Notes: generated by a model not told the origin, from the sequence alone. A stretch of DNA of 35,624 nucleotides from CAYLJO01 sp964383905 (GCA_964383905.1 CAYLJO010000040.1:1-35624); one strand, 5' to 3'; positions 6,989 through 15,030 are shown, counted from the stretch's first letter. Translations and numbers: made by a program.

Positions 6989-8599
6989 TTATCGCGACCG
7001 GAATTTCGCCGTGTAAGCATCCAGAAATTCGTACCGGGCTCGGTGCGAGTCAGGACTGGCGTGGGCATCGTTGCTTAGGTGCATCACTTGATAACCGCTC
7101 CGCCTATTGTAGCCAGGCCATTTAGGCAGACCCGGCCCGTTCGGATCGCCCGTTTTTGCAAAGTTCGTCCAGTACGACATCATGTCCGACAGCTTCCAGT
7201 CCTCAGGCTGCCAGGGCACATTCGCAGACTTCAGCGTCCCGAAGACGTATTCGATCTCACCGGCGTGGCGTGCGCCGATCTCCTTCGAGGTGGCATCAAC
7301 CCCATTCACCTTGGTGCCCGGGGCCACAGGAGGGGCCTGATCAAACGAATAACGATAGACGGACGAGTTCCCCGTCTCGTGCTGCATCTCTATCCATTTC
7401 CAGGTGGCATAACCGATGAACATGTCGCCGGCAAATTCGGCGGCAGATTCCAGAGCCTCATCGTCCGACCCGGCCGGATAAAGCTTCAGGAGGGTGTCGG
7501 CGTTATCACCAAACCTGGCGCGCACCTGCTCGGAAAAGCTCCGCACCGTCGGCCTCTCTTTTGCCAGCACGACGCCGGCTCTCGCCTCATCCGCGTTCCA
7601 CCCGGCGAGAAGAGGGACATGGCTTTGCTTCCCCTCCGAGTAGATGGAATACACGTCTTTGGGCAGCAGGTAACCATCAATGTTTGGTGCAAACCGTATC
7701 GGCTGACCTTTTAAAGCCGCCTGCAACAGTTCGTTGGCGGGCTTACCGCGGAGTTCGGCGATTGAGTTCGCACCCATCGATGCGGCGAATCTCACGCCCA
7801 TCTGTTCGCTCTCGGCGAGGGACTTCTGTGCCAGCGTTTGCTCTCCCGCCGTAAAGAAGGCGCCGCTCTCGCCGATGGCGCGCTGGAATAATCCCCGCGC
7901 CAGGGGCGAGGCCATCAGGGCGTTGACGGAGAAAGACCCGGCCGACTCGCCGAAGATTGTCACCTTCCGCGGATCACCGCCGAAGGCTGCGATATTCTTC
8001 TTTACCCACCGGAGAGCCGCGACCTGATCCAGCAGGCCGTAGTTGCCCGAGGCGCCCTTGCCCGACTCTTTCGTCAGCTCGGGGTGTGAGAGAAACCCGA
8101 AGACGCCCAGGCGATAATTGAAGCTGACGACTACGACGCCCTTCTTTGCCAGGTTCTCACCGTCTTGCCGCGGCTCGGAGGCCGAGCCGGCCTGGAACCC
8201 GCCACCATAGATCCACACCATGACCGGCAGCCGCTCCGACGAAGACTTCGCCGGCGTCCACACATTCAAATAAAGGCAATCCTCACTCGGCCCCTGATCG
8301 CGGAAAACCATGTCGGCAAAGATTCGCCCCTGCGTACATCGCGGGCCGAATTCGGTGGCTTTTCGGGTCCCCTTCCAGGCGGCGACCGCGTGGGGCGCCT
8401 GCCAGCGCAAATCAGCTACGGGCGGCGCCGCAAAGGGGATGCCCTTGAAGACGCGGATGTGTGGATCGGACCCGGTCGTCCCCTCAAGCAGTCCGGCATC
8501 AATCCGAACTTGTCCGGCCGCCAGGGCGCCATTAGCCAGCATCATCGTCAGCAAAACTATCGCCTTCTCAAACCAATGTGACCTCTTTCGACCGTCCAT
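6989..8599 (-). CDS. Secreted type-B carboxylesterase (alpha/beta hydrolase)
   Basis: A 536-residue esterase of the carboxylesterase/para-nitrobenzyl-esterase family. The start is the ATG at 8599, preceded by GGAGG about 6 bases upstream and followed at once by a Sec signal peptide (hydrophobic 13-28, ALAAG). Signatures are EDCLYLNVWTP (106-116), the oxyanion loop YGGGF (131-135) and the nucleophile elbow GESAG with Ser219; HAGEIEYVF near residue 440 supplies the catalytic His. It hydrolyses carboxylic esters, substrate unknown. It is monocistronic; its upstream DNA carries hairpins and a phased ACGAA array that may regulate it. Confidence 0.92.
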   Translation of the reverse strand: MDGRKRSHWFEKAIVLLTMMLANGALAAGQVRIDAGLLEGTTGSDPHIRVFKGIPFAAPPVADLRWQAPHAVAAWKGTRKATEFGPRCTQGRIFADMVFRDQGPSEDCLYLNVWTPAKSSSERLPVMVWIYGGGFQAGSASEPRQDGENLAKKGVVVVSFNYRLGVFGFLSHPELTKESGKGASGNYGLLDQVAALRWVKKNIAAFGGDPRKVTIFGESAGSFSVNALMASPLARGLFQRAIGESGAFFTAGEQTLAQKSLAESEQMGVRFAASMGANSIAELRGKPANELLQAALKGQPIRFAPNIDGYLLPKDVYSIYSEGKQSHVPLLAGWNADEARAGVVLAKERPTVRSFSEQVRARFGDNADTLLKLYPAGSDDEALESAAEFAGDMFIGYATWKWIEMQHETGNSSVYRYSFDQAPPVAPGTKVNGVDATSKEIGARHAGEIEYVFGTLKSANVPWQPEDWKLSDMMSYWTNFAKTGDPNGPGLPKWPGYNRRSGYQVMHLSNDAHASPDSHRARYEFLDAYTAKFRSR

Positions 8600-8618
8600 T
8601 CCTGCCTCCCTCTTCAGA

Positions 8619-8701
8619 GCCCCGGCAGGGGCGACCCTTTGTAGCCCGGGACGCGCGTCCCGTGTCCTCATTAGGCGGTGAACACCAGCCCTGGAAGGGC
8701 T
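8619..8701. repeat. Cluster of three small palindromes
   Basis: GCCCC/GGGGC with a 4-base loop (8619-8632), the perfect palindrome GGGACGCGCGTCCC (8648-8661) and AGCCCT/AGGGCT with a 3-base loop (8687-8701) follow one another upstream of the carboxylesterase. The arrangement recalls dispersed REP-like elements. No open frame is associated with it. Confidence 0.55.
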
Positions 8702-8702
8702 C

Positions 8703-8804
8703 ACGAATCCTCACGAAATGTTTCCTCCAGGGCGACGAAAACGGACGAATCCCGCCAATTTTTTTTAGTAAAGAAGGTTACGAAAGGTGACGAATTGTTA
8801 CGAA
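8703..8804. promoter_or_regulatory. Seven ACGAA repeats phased at about 10 bp
   Basis: ACGAA begins at 8703, 8713, 8735, 8745, 8780, 8790 and 8800. Within groups the spacing is exactly 10 bp, one helical turn; group gaps are 22 and 35 bp. On the coding strand of the carboxylesterase the unit reads TTCGT. The array lies 100-200 bp upstream of that gene, so an operator bound by a direct-repeat-recognising regulator is plausible. A REP-associated repeat is the alternative. Confidence 0.45.
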
Positions 8805-9323
8805 ATTTATTTTTCGAGCACCACGATTCCGAGCCTAATTGTTGTATTTAGTTAACTTATCGAGGCTACAGCCCGTTCCGGGGTGTAACCCTCCCGCCAG
8901 TGCCTGCTAGGCCGTCGTGTGCCGGCACCCAACTTGGCAAATAACATATTGTCTCTTTAGGACTTAGAGACCCGCAAGCTGAAAAGGACTACTCAAGTAA
9001 AGCTGCCTGCTCCCGAAGAGATCCATCGCTCTCCCCCGAGAGTCGATCTCACGTTAATTAGCCAGATAAGAAGGTGCCACCCGTTTTGATCCGTAAATGA
9101 TTTGCTTTCGAGTCCACCCACCGGAACTCTGCCCTCAAAGATCATCGCCACCTGAACCACACGCACCGCCCCATTCTCGCAATCCGCATTGTGGCCACTG
9201 TACAGGTAGGTCAGCGAAAGAAGGGATACAGGGGAGGTCACAACCGGTTCGCGGGCCAACGGTAAGCGCAAGTGGGAACCGCACCTTACGGATTACATTG
9301 CGCTCACCGCGAAAGTTTGTGAG
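8805..9323. other. Intergenic region without supported gene
   Basis: Contains GTCTCT/AGAGAC with a 9-base spacer (8951-8971), an AT-rich stretch near 8840 that could hold the carboxylesterase promoter, and the 3' flank of the tRNA gene. A minus-strand frame at 8993-9271 has no recognisable domain or ribosome site. Nothing here resembles an integrase or recombination site. Confidence 0.35.
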
Positions 9324-9325
9324 TG

Positions 9326-9356
<31 letters not shown>

Positions 9357-9372
9357 ACGGCCAACGGATTTT

Positions 9373-10056
9373 CTTACCACTATAGCTTTCGCCACCCGTC
9401 ATGACTAACGGTTTGTGGTCCGGACGATGCCTTCTCCTTGCAACCATAGGGATGTTTAGGAGGGAGCCGTCTCGTCTCTACACTTTGCCGGCTTTGCGCA
9501 AACCACCGCGTCCCTTAGCCGGCCTTAGCTCGGCGTTGCCATCAGCAGTTCACTGCGTTTGCAGCCACGAAGCTTCAAATGCTCAAGCGCATGACAGTTA
9601 GGACAAACAAGTGGCAGATTACTCAACTCGTTGTCTGCCCTATTCCTGTCCTTGTGATGTACCTCTAAGATTCGAGGCTCGCTGTCGACTCCACACAGTT
9701 GGCACGAACTGAAACGCCGTCTCAGCAGGTTAATATTTTTGTAGACACCCGGGTGAGTAACGTTTCGATCCGCACCTTTAATATGCGGATAACGACTTTT
9801 CCAACCTCTGTATCCACCCAGCTCCCGATACCGCCGGGCGTGATACTCTTTTCTTTTCTGGTACCTGCACTTCTCGCACAGTGTTCCTTTCACGGGTTGA
9901 AGCTCATTGCAGCCCACGCAGGTTTCGGTTTTCCTTCTCGGCATAGCACTTTCTATGTCTTGAGTAGTTCCACCGAAACAATTGAACCCTGTTAAGGTTT
10001 CGCCGACTTTGACTCCATTCACGCCGGGGTTTCCCGCCGGCGTGCTCAAATCAATT
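9373..10056 (-). mobile_element. Group I intron (trnL-UAA type, IC3-like) with internal endonuclease gene
   Basis: 684 nt. P1: exon C-U-U pairs with intron GAG (U-G at the splice site). P2: ACGCCGG/CCGGCGT. P3: GGAG/CTCC. P4: CGGC/GCCG beside the conserved CGAAACC. P5: extended by CAG and GTTCA with TGAAC and CTG. P6: GCCGGCT/AGCCGGC. P7: GACGA in the R strand (context AGAGACGAGACGG) with TCGTC in S. P9: ACCAC/GTGGT. The intron ends in G before A35. The pairings replace, by compensatory change, those I recall for the Anabaena trnL intron, which supports a folded ribozyme. Subgroup by resemblance only. It should self-splice to release functional tRNA. Confidence 0.92.
9525..9944 (-). CDS. HNH homing endonuclease encoded in the tRNA-Leu intron
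   Basis: A 139-residue protein starting at ATG 9944. The N-terminus has a zinc ribbon (Cys9, Cys12, Cys23, Cys26), then a basic Tyr/Arg-rich linker (28-78) likely to bind DNA. The HNH nuclease domain has its own Cys pairs (CQLC 81-84, CPNC 114-117) and His96/97, Asn109 and His118 as candidate catalytic residues. Such enzymes cut intronless alleles and so spread the intron. The last ten codons and stop TAA lie in the 3' strands of P5 and P4 of the ribozyme. A longer in-frame start at 10118 would run through the tRNA exon and is rejected. The ribosome site is weak (GAAAG), as expected for an intron gene. Confidence 0.88.
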   Translation of the reverse strand: MPRRKTETCVGCNELQPVKGTLCEKCRYQKRKEYHARRYRELGGYRGWKSRYPHIKGADRNVTHPGVYKNINLLRRRFSSCQLCGVDSEPRILEVHHKDRNRADNELSNLPLVCPNCHALEHLKLRGCKRSELLMATPS

Positions 10057-10100
10057 AAGTCCGTAGCGTCTGCCATTCCGCCACCCCGGCACGGATGAGA

Positions 10101-10129
10101 AGATAACATGTGTCGCAACCTCTTTCCAA
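10101..10129 (-). promoter_or_regulatory. Promoter of the tRNA-Leu gene
   Basis: On the minus strand, -35 TTGGAA (10124-10129) and -10 TTATCT (10101-10106) are separated by exactly 17 bp, and the mature tRNA 5' end is 10 bases beyond the -10. It fires away from the divergent fur promoter. Confidence 0.6.
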
Positions 10130-10133
10130 CTTC

Positions 10134-10162
10134 TTCACACTACGCTGGCGTAGTGCTAGAAT
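10134..10162 (+). promoter_or_regulatory. fur promoter with inverted-repeat operator in the spacer
   Basis: -35 TTCACA (10134-10139), 17-bp spacer and -10 TAGAAT (10157-10162). The spacer is almost filled by a perfect inverted repeat, CACTACG and CGTAGTG around CTGG (10138-10155). A protein bound there would block RNA polymerase. The sequence is not the classic Fur box. It also lies just upstream of the tRNA promoter on the other strand. Confidence 0.65.
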
Positions 10163-10214
10163 ACTGTCTGTTTCAGGGCCGCAGGGAGTATTTGAGCGAG
10201 CCGATCGAAAGTCC

Positions 10215-10724
10215 ATGACTGAAGAGCAAGAAATTTTTCTCAAACATATACAAAAATCCGGTCTCAAGCGTACCGCCCAACGTGATTTAATTCTCGACGT
10301 TTTCCTCCGCACGGAACGACACCTTTCGAGCGAAGACCTTTACCGCCTCGTGCAGCAGGAAGACTCGAACATCGGGCAGACGACCGTGTATCGCACGCTC
10401 AAGCTCTTGACCGAAGCCGGGCTGGCGCGTGAGGTCCGTTTCGGCGACGGGCGAACCCATTACGAGCATAATTACAAACACCAGCATCACGATCACATGA
10501 TCTGCACCGAGTGCGGGAGGATCATCGAATTCTACTCCGCGGAGCTCGAGGCCATCCAGGACGCCATGGCCGCCAAGCACCGCTTCCGGGTGACGCAGCA
10601 TCTTTTACGCATTATCGGCGTTTGCGCCGACTGCCGCCGCGAGGAGCGCGCGCACAAGAAAGAAGAGGCCGCGGCTCAACCCCCGATCCGGTATGCCGTC
10701 GCGCACGGCAAGGAATTGAATTAA
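10215..10724 (+). CDS. Fur-family metal-dependent transcriptional regulator
   Basis: A 169-residue regulator. The winged helix contains the Fur recognition segment (QTTVYRTLKLLTEAGL), then the metal-sensing and dimer region with KHQHHDHMICTECG and a second pair CADC, giving four Cys for the structural zinc site. The closest pattern is Fur (iron), but the family also includes PerR, Zur, Mur and Nur, so the metal is not certain. ATG 10215 is chosen since the family N-terminus (short acidic lead, then SGLKRTAQRDLIL) follows; upstream in-frame codons run into the promoter. Expression is probably autoregulated or controlled through the palindrome at 10138-10155. A strong terminator follows the gene. 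Confidence 0.9.
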   Translation: MTEEQEIFLKHIQKSGLKRTAQRDLILDVFLRTERHLSSEDLYRLVQQEDSNIGQTTVYRTLKLLTEAGLAREVRFGDGRTHYEHNYKHQHHDHMICTECGRIIEFYSAELEAIQDAMAAKHRFRVTQHLLRIIGVCADCRREERAHKKEEAAAQPPIRYAVAHGKELN

Positions 10725-10736
10725 ATTGGGTAACTG

Positions 10737-10788
10737 AAAAAGGGCGCCGCGGGCAAAAGCGATCACTGCCTTTGCCTGCGGCCTTTTT
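10737..10788. terminator. Intrinsic terminator after fur
   Basis: AAAAAGG...CCTTTTT arms enclose CCGC and GGCAAA pairing with TTTGCC and GCGG, each with a one-base bulge. The T-run at 10784-10788 ends transcription of fur; the A-run makes it potentially bidirectional. Confidence 0.8.
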
Positions 10789-10890
10789 CATTACTGCCCT
10801 TTCTTGATTCTTGGTGCACGGAGGTGTAATTTCTAGTGTCTTCCCAATATCATTATTGATGCCGTATCTGACGCAGCATGGGGCCAAAAA

Positions 10891-11472
10891 ATGAGTGTCA
10901 ATATTAAATTCGGGCCGGACGGCCGCAGCGGAATCGTCGCCGAAGGGACTTACATCTGGGACGCGGCGAAGCGCCTGGGCCTTCGTCTACCCGCGGAGTG
11001 CGAAGGACGCGGCGAGTGTGATACTTGTGCCGTGATCGTCGAAGAAGGGGCGATGCTTCTTTCATCTCTGACGGAGAGCGAGCGCGCACGTTTGAGTCCC
11101 GAACGCCTCGCGGCAGGGGAACGCCTCGCCTGTCAGGCAAGGGTCGAGCACGCGGGCGATCTTGTTTTGCGCCCCGTGCCTGTGACCGAGCGTGCGGAGA
11201 CGACCGATGAGACCGTAAGTGATTTTCGCAAAGAGTTTCGTGATCTACCGCTCGAACGTAAGCTCGCCACGCTGGTTGAGCTCGAAGCCGTGACCATGTT
11301 CCAAACCCTCAACGCCATCGCGAGCTTCCCCTTCACCATCGGCGAAAAGGTGATGGATTTCATGGCGGGTAAGGGGCGGGCGATGAGCCAAAGCGAACGC
11401 AACGCGCGGCGTCCGGCTGAACATCGCCCCCCGGAAGCCAAGGGAGGGCCGGCAAAAGAACCGCCCGCATAA
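10891..11472 (+). CDS. [2Fe-2S] ferredoxin-domain protein
   Basis: A 193-residue protein. The first ~95 residues are a plant-type ferredoxin domain: Cys37, Cys43 and Cys46 (C-x5-C-x2-C) plus Cys81 ligate a [2Fe-2S] cluster for one-electron transfer. The C-terminal ~100 residues are an alpha-helical extension (REFRDLPLERKLATLVELEAV and IGEKVMDFMAGKG) ending in a Pro/Arg-rich disordered tail; I do not recognise this extension. No reductase partner is adjacent, so the redox partner is unknown. The gene has its own short upstream region and is bounded by the fur terminator. Confidence 0.85.
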   Translation: MSVNIKFGPDGRSGIVAEGTYIWDAAKRLGLRLPAECEGRGECDTCAVIVEEGAMLLSSLTESERARLSPERLAAGERLACQARVEHAGDLVLRPVPVTERAETTDETVSDFRKEFRDLPLERKLATLVELEAVTMFQTLNAIASFPFTIGEKVMDFMAGKGRAMSQSERNARRPAEHRPPEAKGGPAKEPPA

Positions 11473-11572
11473 CGGATGATGCAGGCTCGCCGGCGTCAGT
11501 TCACTGTACACAGCAAATGAGCCTCCGCCCAAAAGGGGACTTCTATCACCACCCGACCGTACGCTTGACTAG

Positions 11573-12631
11573 ATGCATAAACCAACAACACACACAGACC
11601 GGCACGCGCGGGCGCAGGCGGCGCGCCCGCCCTACTTTCTTGGCCTGTTCCTGGTGCTCCCCTTAAGCTTTCTCGCCTGCCCGAGCGGTTCGTCGCGCAA
11701 TGAGAATACGTCCACGACAGTCGCCACCGTGTCACCCGCCGCGTCTCCGAGCGTTGCCGCTTCACCGGCGGGCGTCGCCTTCGACGGCGAGAAAGCGATG
11801 GAGCATGTCCGCAAGCAGGTCGAGATAGGCCCGCGCCCGGCCAGTTCCGCCGAACTGGCCCGGGCGCGGGACTACATCGTCGGAGAGTTGAAGTCTTATG
11901 GGCTGAACGTCACGACCGACGAATTTCGCGCCGCGACGCCGGCGGGCGAGCGCCGGATGGTCAACATCACGGCGGAGCTTCCGGGCGAGTCGAACGACGT
12001 CATCATGATCACGAGCCATTACGACACGAAGCCTTTTAAACAGTTTCGCTTCGTCGGCGCGAACGACGGGGGCTCTTCCACCGGAGCACTGATTGAGCTC
12101 GCGCGGGTGGTTGCGGCCGGTAAGCAGAAGCCGCATTTCACTTACTGGTTCGTCTTTTTCGACGGCGAGGAGGCTTTCTGCGCCAATTGGGATGATTGCG
12201 GCAAGCCGAACGCCCCCGACAACACTTACGGCAGCCGCCATTACGTCGCTCAGCTCACCGACAAAAACGAGTTGAAGCGGGTGCGCGCCATGATCCTGTT
12301 GGACATGATTGGCTACAAGAATCTTCAGATCCCACGCGAAGATTATAGTACGCCGTGGCTGACCGGGATCATCTGGCAAACGGCCAGGGAGATAGGCTAC
12401 GGCGCACAGTTCGTTGATAGCGCCGAAAGTGTTACTGACGATCACACGCCGTTTCTCAAGGCGGGCATTGATAGTGTGGACATCATACAGTTGGGCGGTT
12501 ACCCTTACTGGCATACGGCGGAAGACACACTCGATAAAATCTCGCCCCAGAGTTTGAGGGCGGTCGGCGATGTCGTATTCGCCAGTCTGCCCCGCATCGA
12601 GCAGCGCCTGACAAGCAGGCGCGGCGCATAA
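11573..12631 (+). CDS. M28-family zinc peptidase lipoprotein
   Basis: A 352-residue protein with a lipoprotein signal: hydrophobic 21-35 and lipobox LSFLAC, acylated Cys36. A Ser/Thr/Pro-rich linker (37-66) leads to an M28 domain. Di-zinc ligands are visible in SHYDTK (His), GANDGGSS (Asp), FDGEEAF (Glu pair), LLDMIGY (Asp) and the terminal YWHTAEDT (His). The pattern is close to bacterial glutaminyl-cyclase-like and aminopeptidase members of the family, which share this fold, so aminopeptidase versus cyclase activity is unresolved. It should act in the periplasm. There is no clear ribosome site at ATG 11573. Confidence 0.88.
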   Translation: MHKPTTHTDRHARAQAARPPYFLGLFLVLPLSFLACPSGSSRNENTSTTVATVSPAASPSVAASPAGVAFDGEKAMEHVRKQVEIGPRPASSAELARARDYIVGELKSYGLNVTTDEFRAATPAGERRMVNITAELPGESNDVIMITSHYDTKPFKQFRFVGANDGGSSTGALIELARVVAAGKQKPHFTYWFVFFDGEEAFCANWDDCGKPNAPDNTYGSRHYVAQLTDKNELKRVRAMILLDMIGYKNLQIPREDYSTPWLTGIIWQTAREIGYGAQFVDSAESVTDDHTPFLKAGIDSVDIIQLGGYPYWHTAEDTLDKISPQSLRAVGDVVFASLPRIEQRLTSRRGA

Positions 12632-12659
12632 CTACTTCTACGGGAAAGGAGCGCGCCTC

Positions 12660-13100
12660 ATGCTGAAAGCACCCGACATACTCGTTCCAGTCGATTTCTC
12701 ATTACCTTCTGTCAACGCCGTGCGCGCCGCCGCGGGTATTGCCGCGCCCGGCGGCGACCTCACCCTGCTGCACGTCATCGACCAGCATTTTATTAATCAT
12801 GCGGTCGCCGCCAGCCTGGGGACGGCGGACGAAATTACTTCACGTTTACGCGAGCGGGCGGAGGCAGACCTCACCACCATGCTCGAAGGCATCGAGACGG
12901 GCGAGGTAAACATCGAGCGCATGATTGTAGTCGGCATACCTTTTGTGGAGATTTTGAAAATCGCTCGTGACCTTGATCTGCCTATGATCGTGATGGGTGT
13001 GCGCGGGCAATCAACGCCGCCCGAAGAGCTCCTGTTCGGCTCGACGGCCGAAAAAGTGCTGCGCGGTTCACGCGTGCCGGTGCTCTGCGTGCCATTCTAA
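12660..13100 (+). CDS. Universal stress protein (UspA family)
   Basis: A 146-residue single Usp domain. It starts with the strand DILVPVDFS and ends with the nucleotide-binding motif G-V-R-G followed by FGS-TAEKVLRGSRVPVLCV, the ATP-binding type. ATG 12660 has an AAGGAG ribosome site. It lies 28 bp after the peptidase gene and 54 bp before the dehydrogenase gene, so the three may be co-transcribed, although no common pathway is evident. Confidence 0.9.
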   Translation: MLKAPDILVPVDFSLPSVNAVRAAAGIAAPGGDLTLLHVIDQHFINHAVAASLGTADEITSRLRERAEADLTTMLEGIETGEVNIERMIVVGIPFVEILKIARDLDLPMIVMGVRGQSTPPEELLFGSTAEKVLRGSRVPVLCVPF

Positions 13101-13154
13101 AGGTTCCGCGTTCAGTCTCAAGTCCGGACCCGGAGCGACGATCAAGGAGAAATA

Positions 13155-14222
13155 ATGGCGCAGGGAAAGAAGAGGGTGGCCGTCATCCCCGGCGACGGCA
13201 TCGGCCCGGAAGTGGTCGGCGAAGCCGTCCGTGTGCTCGAAAGCTTGCGCGACCATTACGGCGTCGAACTCGAACTAACTCACTTTGACTGGGGCGCTGA
13301 AAAATTTCTCCGCGAAGGCGTCTCGCTGCCGGACGGCGCGCTCGGCATGCTTGCGCAGAATTTTGATGCGATCCTGGCAGGAGCATTCGGCGATCCCCGC
13401 GTCGCCTCGAATAAGCACGCCGAGGACATTTTGCTGGGAATGCGGCGCGGCCTGGACCTATACATTAATTTACGGCCCGTCCGCCTGCTGGATGCGCGTT
13501 TAACGCCGCTGCGCGAGCGCGGCGTCGATGACATTGATTTCATTGTTTTCCGTGAAAATACTGAGGGTGCGTACTGCGGCGCTGGTGGTTTCCTTAAAAA
13601 GGGGACGCCGGAAGAGGTTGCCACCCAGGAGGAGTTAAACACCCGGAGCGGGGTGGAACGAATCATCACCGCCGCCTTCGAGTACGCGCGCTCGCACGGG
13701 CGGCGGCGGGTAACCATGGCCGATAAGTCGAACGTGCAACGTTTTGGCGGCGACCTGTGGCAGCGTGTTTTCAAAGAGGTGGCGACGCGCTACCCCGATA
13801 TCGAAGCAAATCACCAATATACGGACGCCATGGCGATGTTCATGGTGCTTGATCCGGCGCAATATGATGTCATCGTTACCAACAATCTGTTCGGTGATAT
13901 ACTGACTGATCTGGGCGCGGCCCTGCAGGGTGGCCTCGGACTCGCGGCTTCCGGCAACATTCATCCGGGGCGCGTCTCATTGTTCGAACCTGTTCATGGT
14001 AGCGCGCCGCCGCTCGCCGGAAAGTCGGTGGCGAACCCGGCAGGCGCTATTCTCACCGCCGCGATGATGCTAGAATATCTTGGTTCCGACGCGGCTGCCA
14101 AAGCGGTCGAAAAGGGGGTCAGCGAAGCCATCAGGCAGAAGGAGACGACGAAGGATCTCGGCGGCTCGCTCTCCACGGCGGAAGCCGGCGCCGCCATCCG
14201 CCGGCACATTACAGGTAAGTGA
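13155..14222 (+). CDS. Isocitrate/isopropylmalate dehydrogenase family enzyme
   Basis: A 355-residue beta-decarboxylating dehydrogenase, complete from IPGDGIGPEV (11-20) to the nucleotide loop. Arg133-Glu-Asn-Thr-Glu-Gly (VFRENTEGAY) is the substrate-helix pattern of isocitrate, homoisocitrate and tartrate-type members; typical LeuB has RELTGG there. FEPVHGSAPPLAGK and NPAGAI indicate NAD use. It could therefore be a 3-isopropylmalate, tartrate/malate-type or NAD-isocitrate dehydrogenase; no leuC or leuD lies nearby to decide. ATG 13155 has an AAGGAG ribosome site. Confidence 0.87.
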   Translation: MAQGKKRVAVIPGDGIGPEVVGEAVRVLESLRDHYGVELELTHFDWGAEKFLREGVSLPDGALGMLAQNFDAILAGAFGDPRVASNKHAEDILLGMRRGLDLYINLRPVRLLDARLTPLRERGVDDIDFIVFRENTEGAYCGAGGFLKKGTPEEVATQEELNTRSGVERIITAAFEYARSHGRRRVTMADKSNVQRFGGDLWQRVFKEVATRYPDIEANHQYTDAMAMFMVLDPAQYDVIVTNNLFGDILTDLGAALQGGLGLAASGNIHPGRVSLFEPVHGSAPPLAGKSVANPAGAILTAAMMLEYLGSDAAAKAVEKGVSEAIRQKETTKDLGGSLSTAEAGAAIRRHITGK

Positions 14223-14283
14223 GTAATGATTTGGGATCGGACAACCCGGATCCGGAATCAAAGATCGCAGATTTAAGATAGAT

Positions 14284-15030
14284 ATGAGCGGCAAGGGGAA
14301 AGAATCGGCGCAAAGATTACTCGCCATCATTGTGATCGTGGCGATGCTTGCCGTGATGGGCATCCCCCCGTCCGTGATCGTCTTTTTCGCCGTCATTACC
14401 TATTTCATCTGGCGCGCCGTGCAGCGCTCCGAGCATCAGGAGACCGGTCGCGTCTTCGAGTTCTATATCTCTGCCAATGACATTCTGCGTGATGAAGAAC
14501 GCCACTGGTACGGGTTCGAGGTCGCGGAAGTTATCGAACGCGGCGAGCGCGTCCTGCATTCGATGACGGATCCGCCGCCGCTGGTCTACTTTGCGCTGGG
14601 CGCACTCTATCACTACACCGGTGAACACGAGGCGGCGGTTGAACACCTCTCCTACGTCGCGGAAAATGAGCTGGCAGACGAACGTCGCCGCTTCGCGCCT
14701 TCTCCGGAGCTGCGGCGCTATGTGCATATCCTGCGTAAACTTGAACGCGAGCCCGCCGAGGCGCCGCAAACAATGGCGGCAATCCGCAGTCTTGACCGCG
14801 CGCGTCGCCACCGCGCGGCCTCGCTGCTCGCCGACAGCCGCGAGTTGCTCAACGCTAAGCTCGAATCCGCCGCGCCGCCGCAGATTCCCGACAACTCTCG
14901 TCAAGTCTCATCAAACGAAGCGGCCGTGATTAAGCCCGCCGCCGCCCGGCCGCAAAACTTGGTCGCTCCGCCCCGGCCCATTGCCGAAGTGCTGCGTGAT
15001 GTCTACGAGGAAGAGAAGAAGACGGCCTGA
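14284..15030 (+). CDS. Membrane-anchored TPR-like protein of unknown function
   Basis: A 248-residue protein. Residues 11-46 form two closely spaced membrane segments (LLAIIVIVAMLAVMGI, VIVFFAVITYFIW). The soluble part (55-170) is helical with a TPR-like pair of helices (PPLVYFALGALYHYTGEHEAAVEHLSYV). The tail is Pro/Ala-rich and ends in EVLRDVYEEEKKTA. TPR-like folds hold protein partners. It precedes the Ser/Thr kinase gene by about 220 bases, which hints at but does not prove a link. No family name is recognised. Confidence 0.65.
   Translation: MSGKGKESAQRLLAIIVIVAMLAVMGIPPSVIVFFAVITYFIWRAVQRSEHQETGRVFEFYISANDILRDEERHWYGFEVAEVIERGERVLHSMTDPPPLVYFALGALYHYTGEHEAAVEHLSYVAENELADERRRFAPSPELRRYVHILRKLEREPAEAPQTMAAIRSLDRARRHRAASLLADSRELLNAKLESAAPPQIPDNSRQVSSNEAAVIKPAAARPQNLVAPPRPIAEVLRDVYEEEKKTA

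Noticed and set aside
8993..9271. 92-residue minus-strand frame downstream of the tRNA
   Set aside because: No recognisable domain, no ribosome site and unusual composition; I cannot exclude a remnant gene but cannot support one.
9945..10118. N-terminal extension of the HNH protein up to 10118
   Set aside because: It would start upstream of the tRNA and translate the 5' exon and intron P1-P4; the compact endonuclease begins at 9944.
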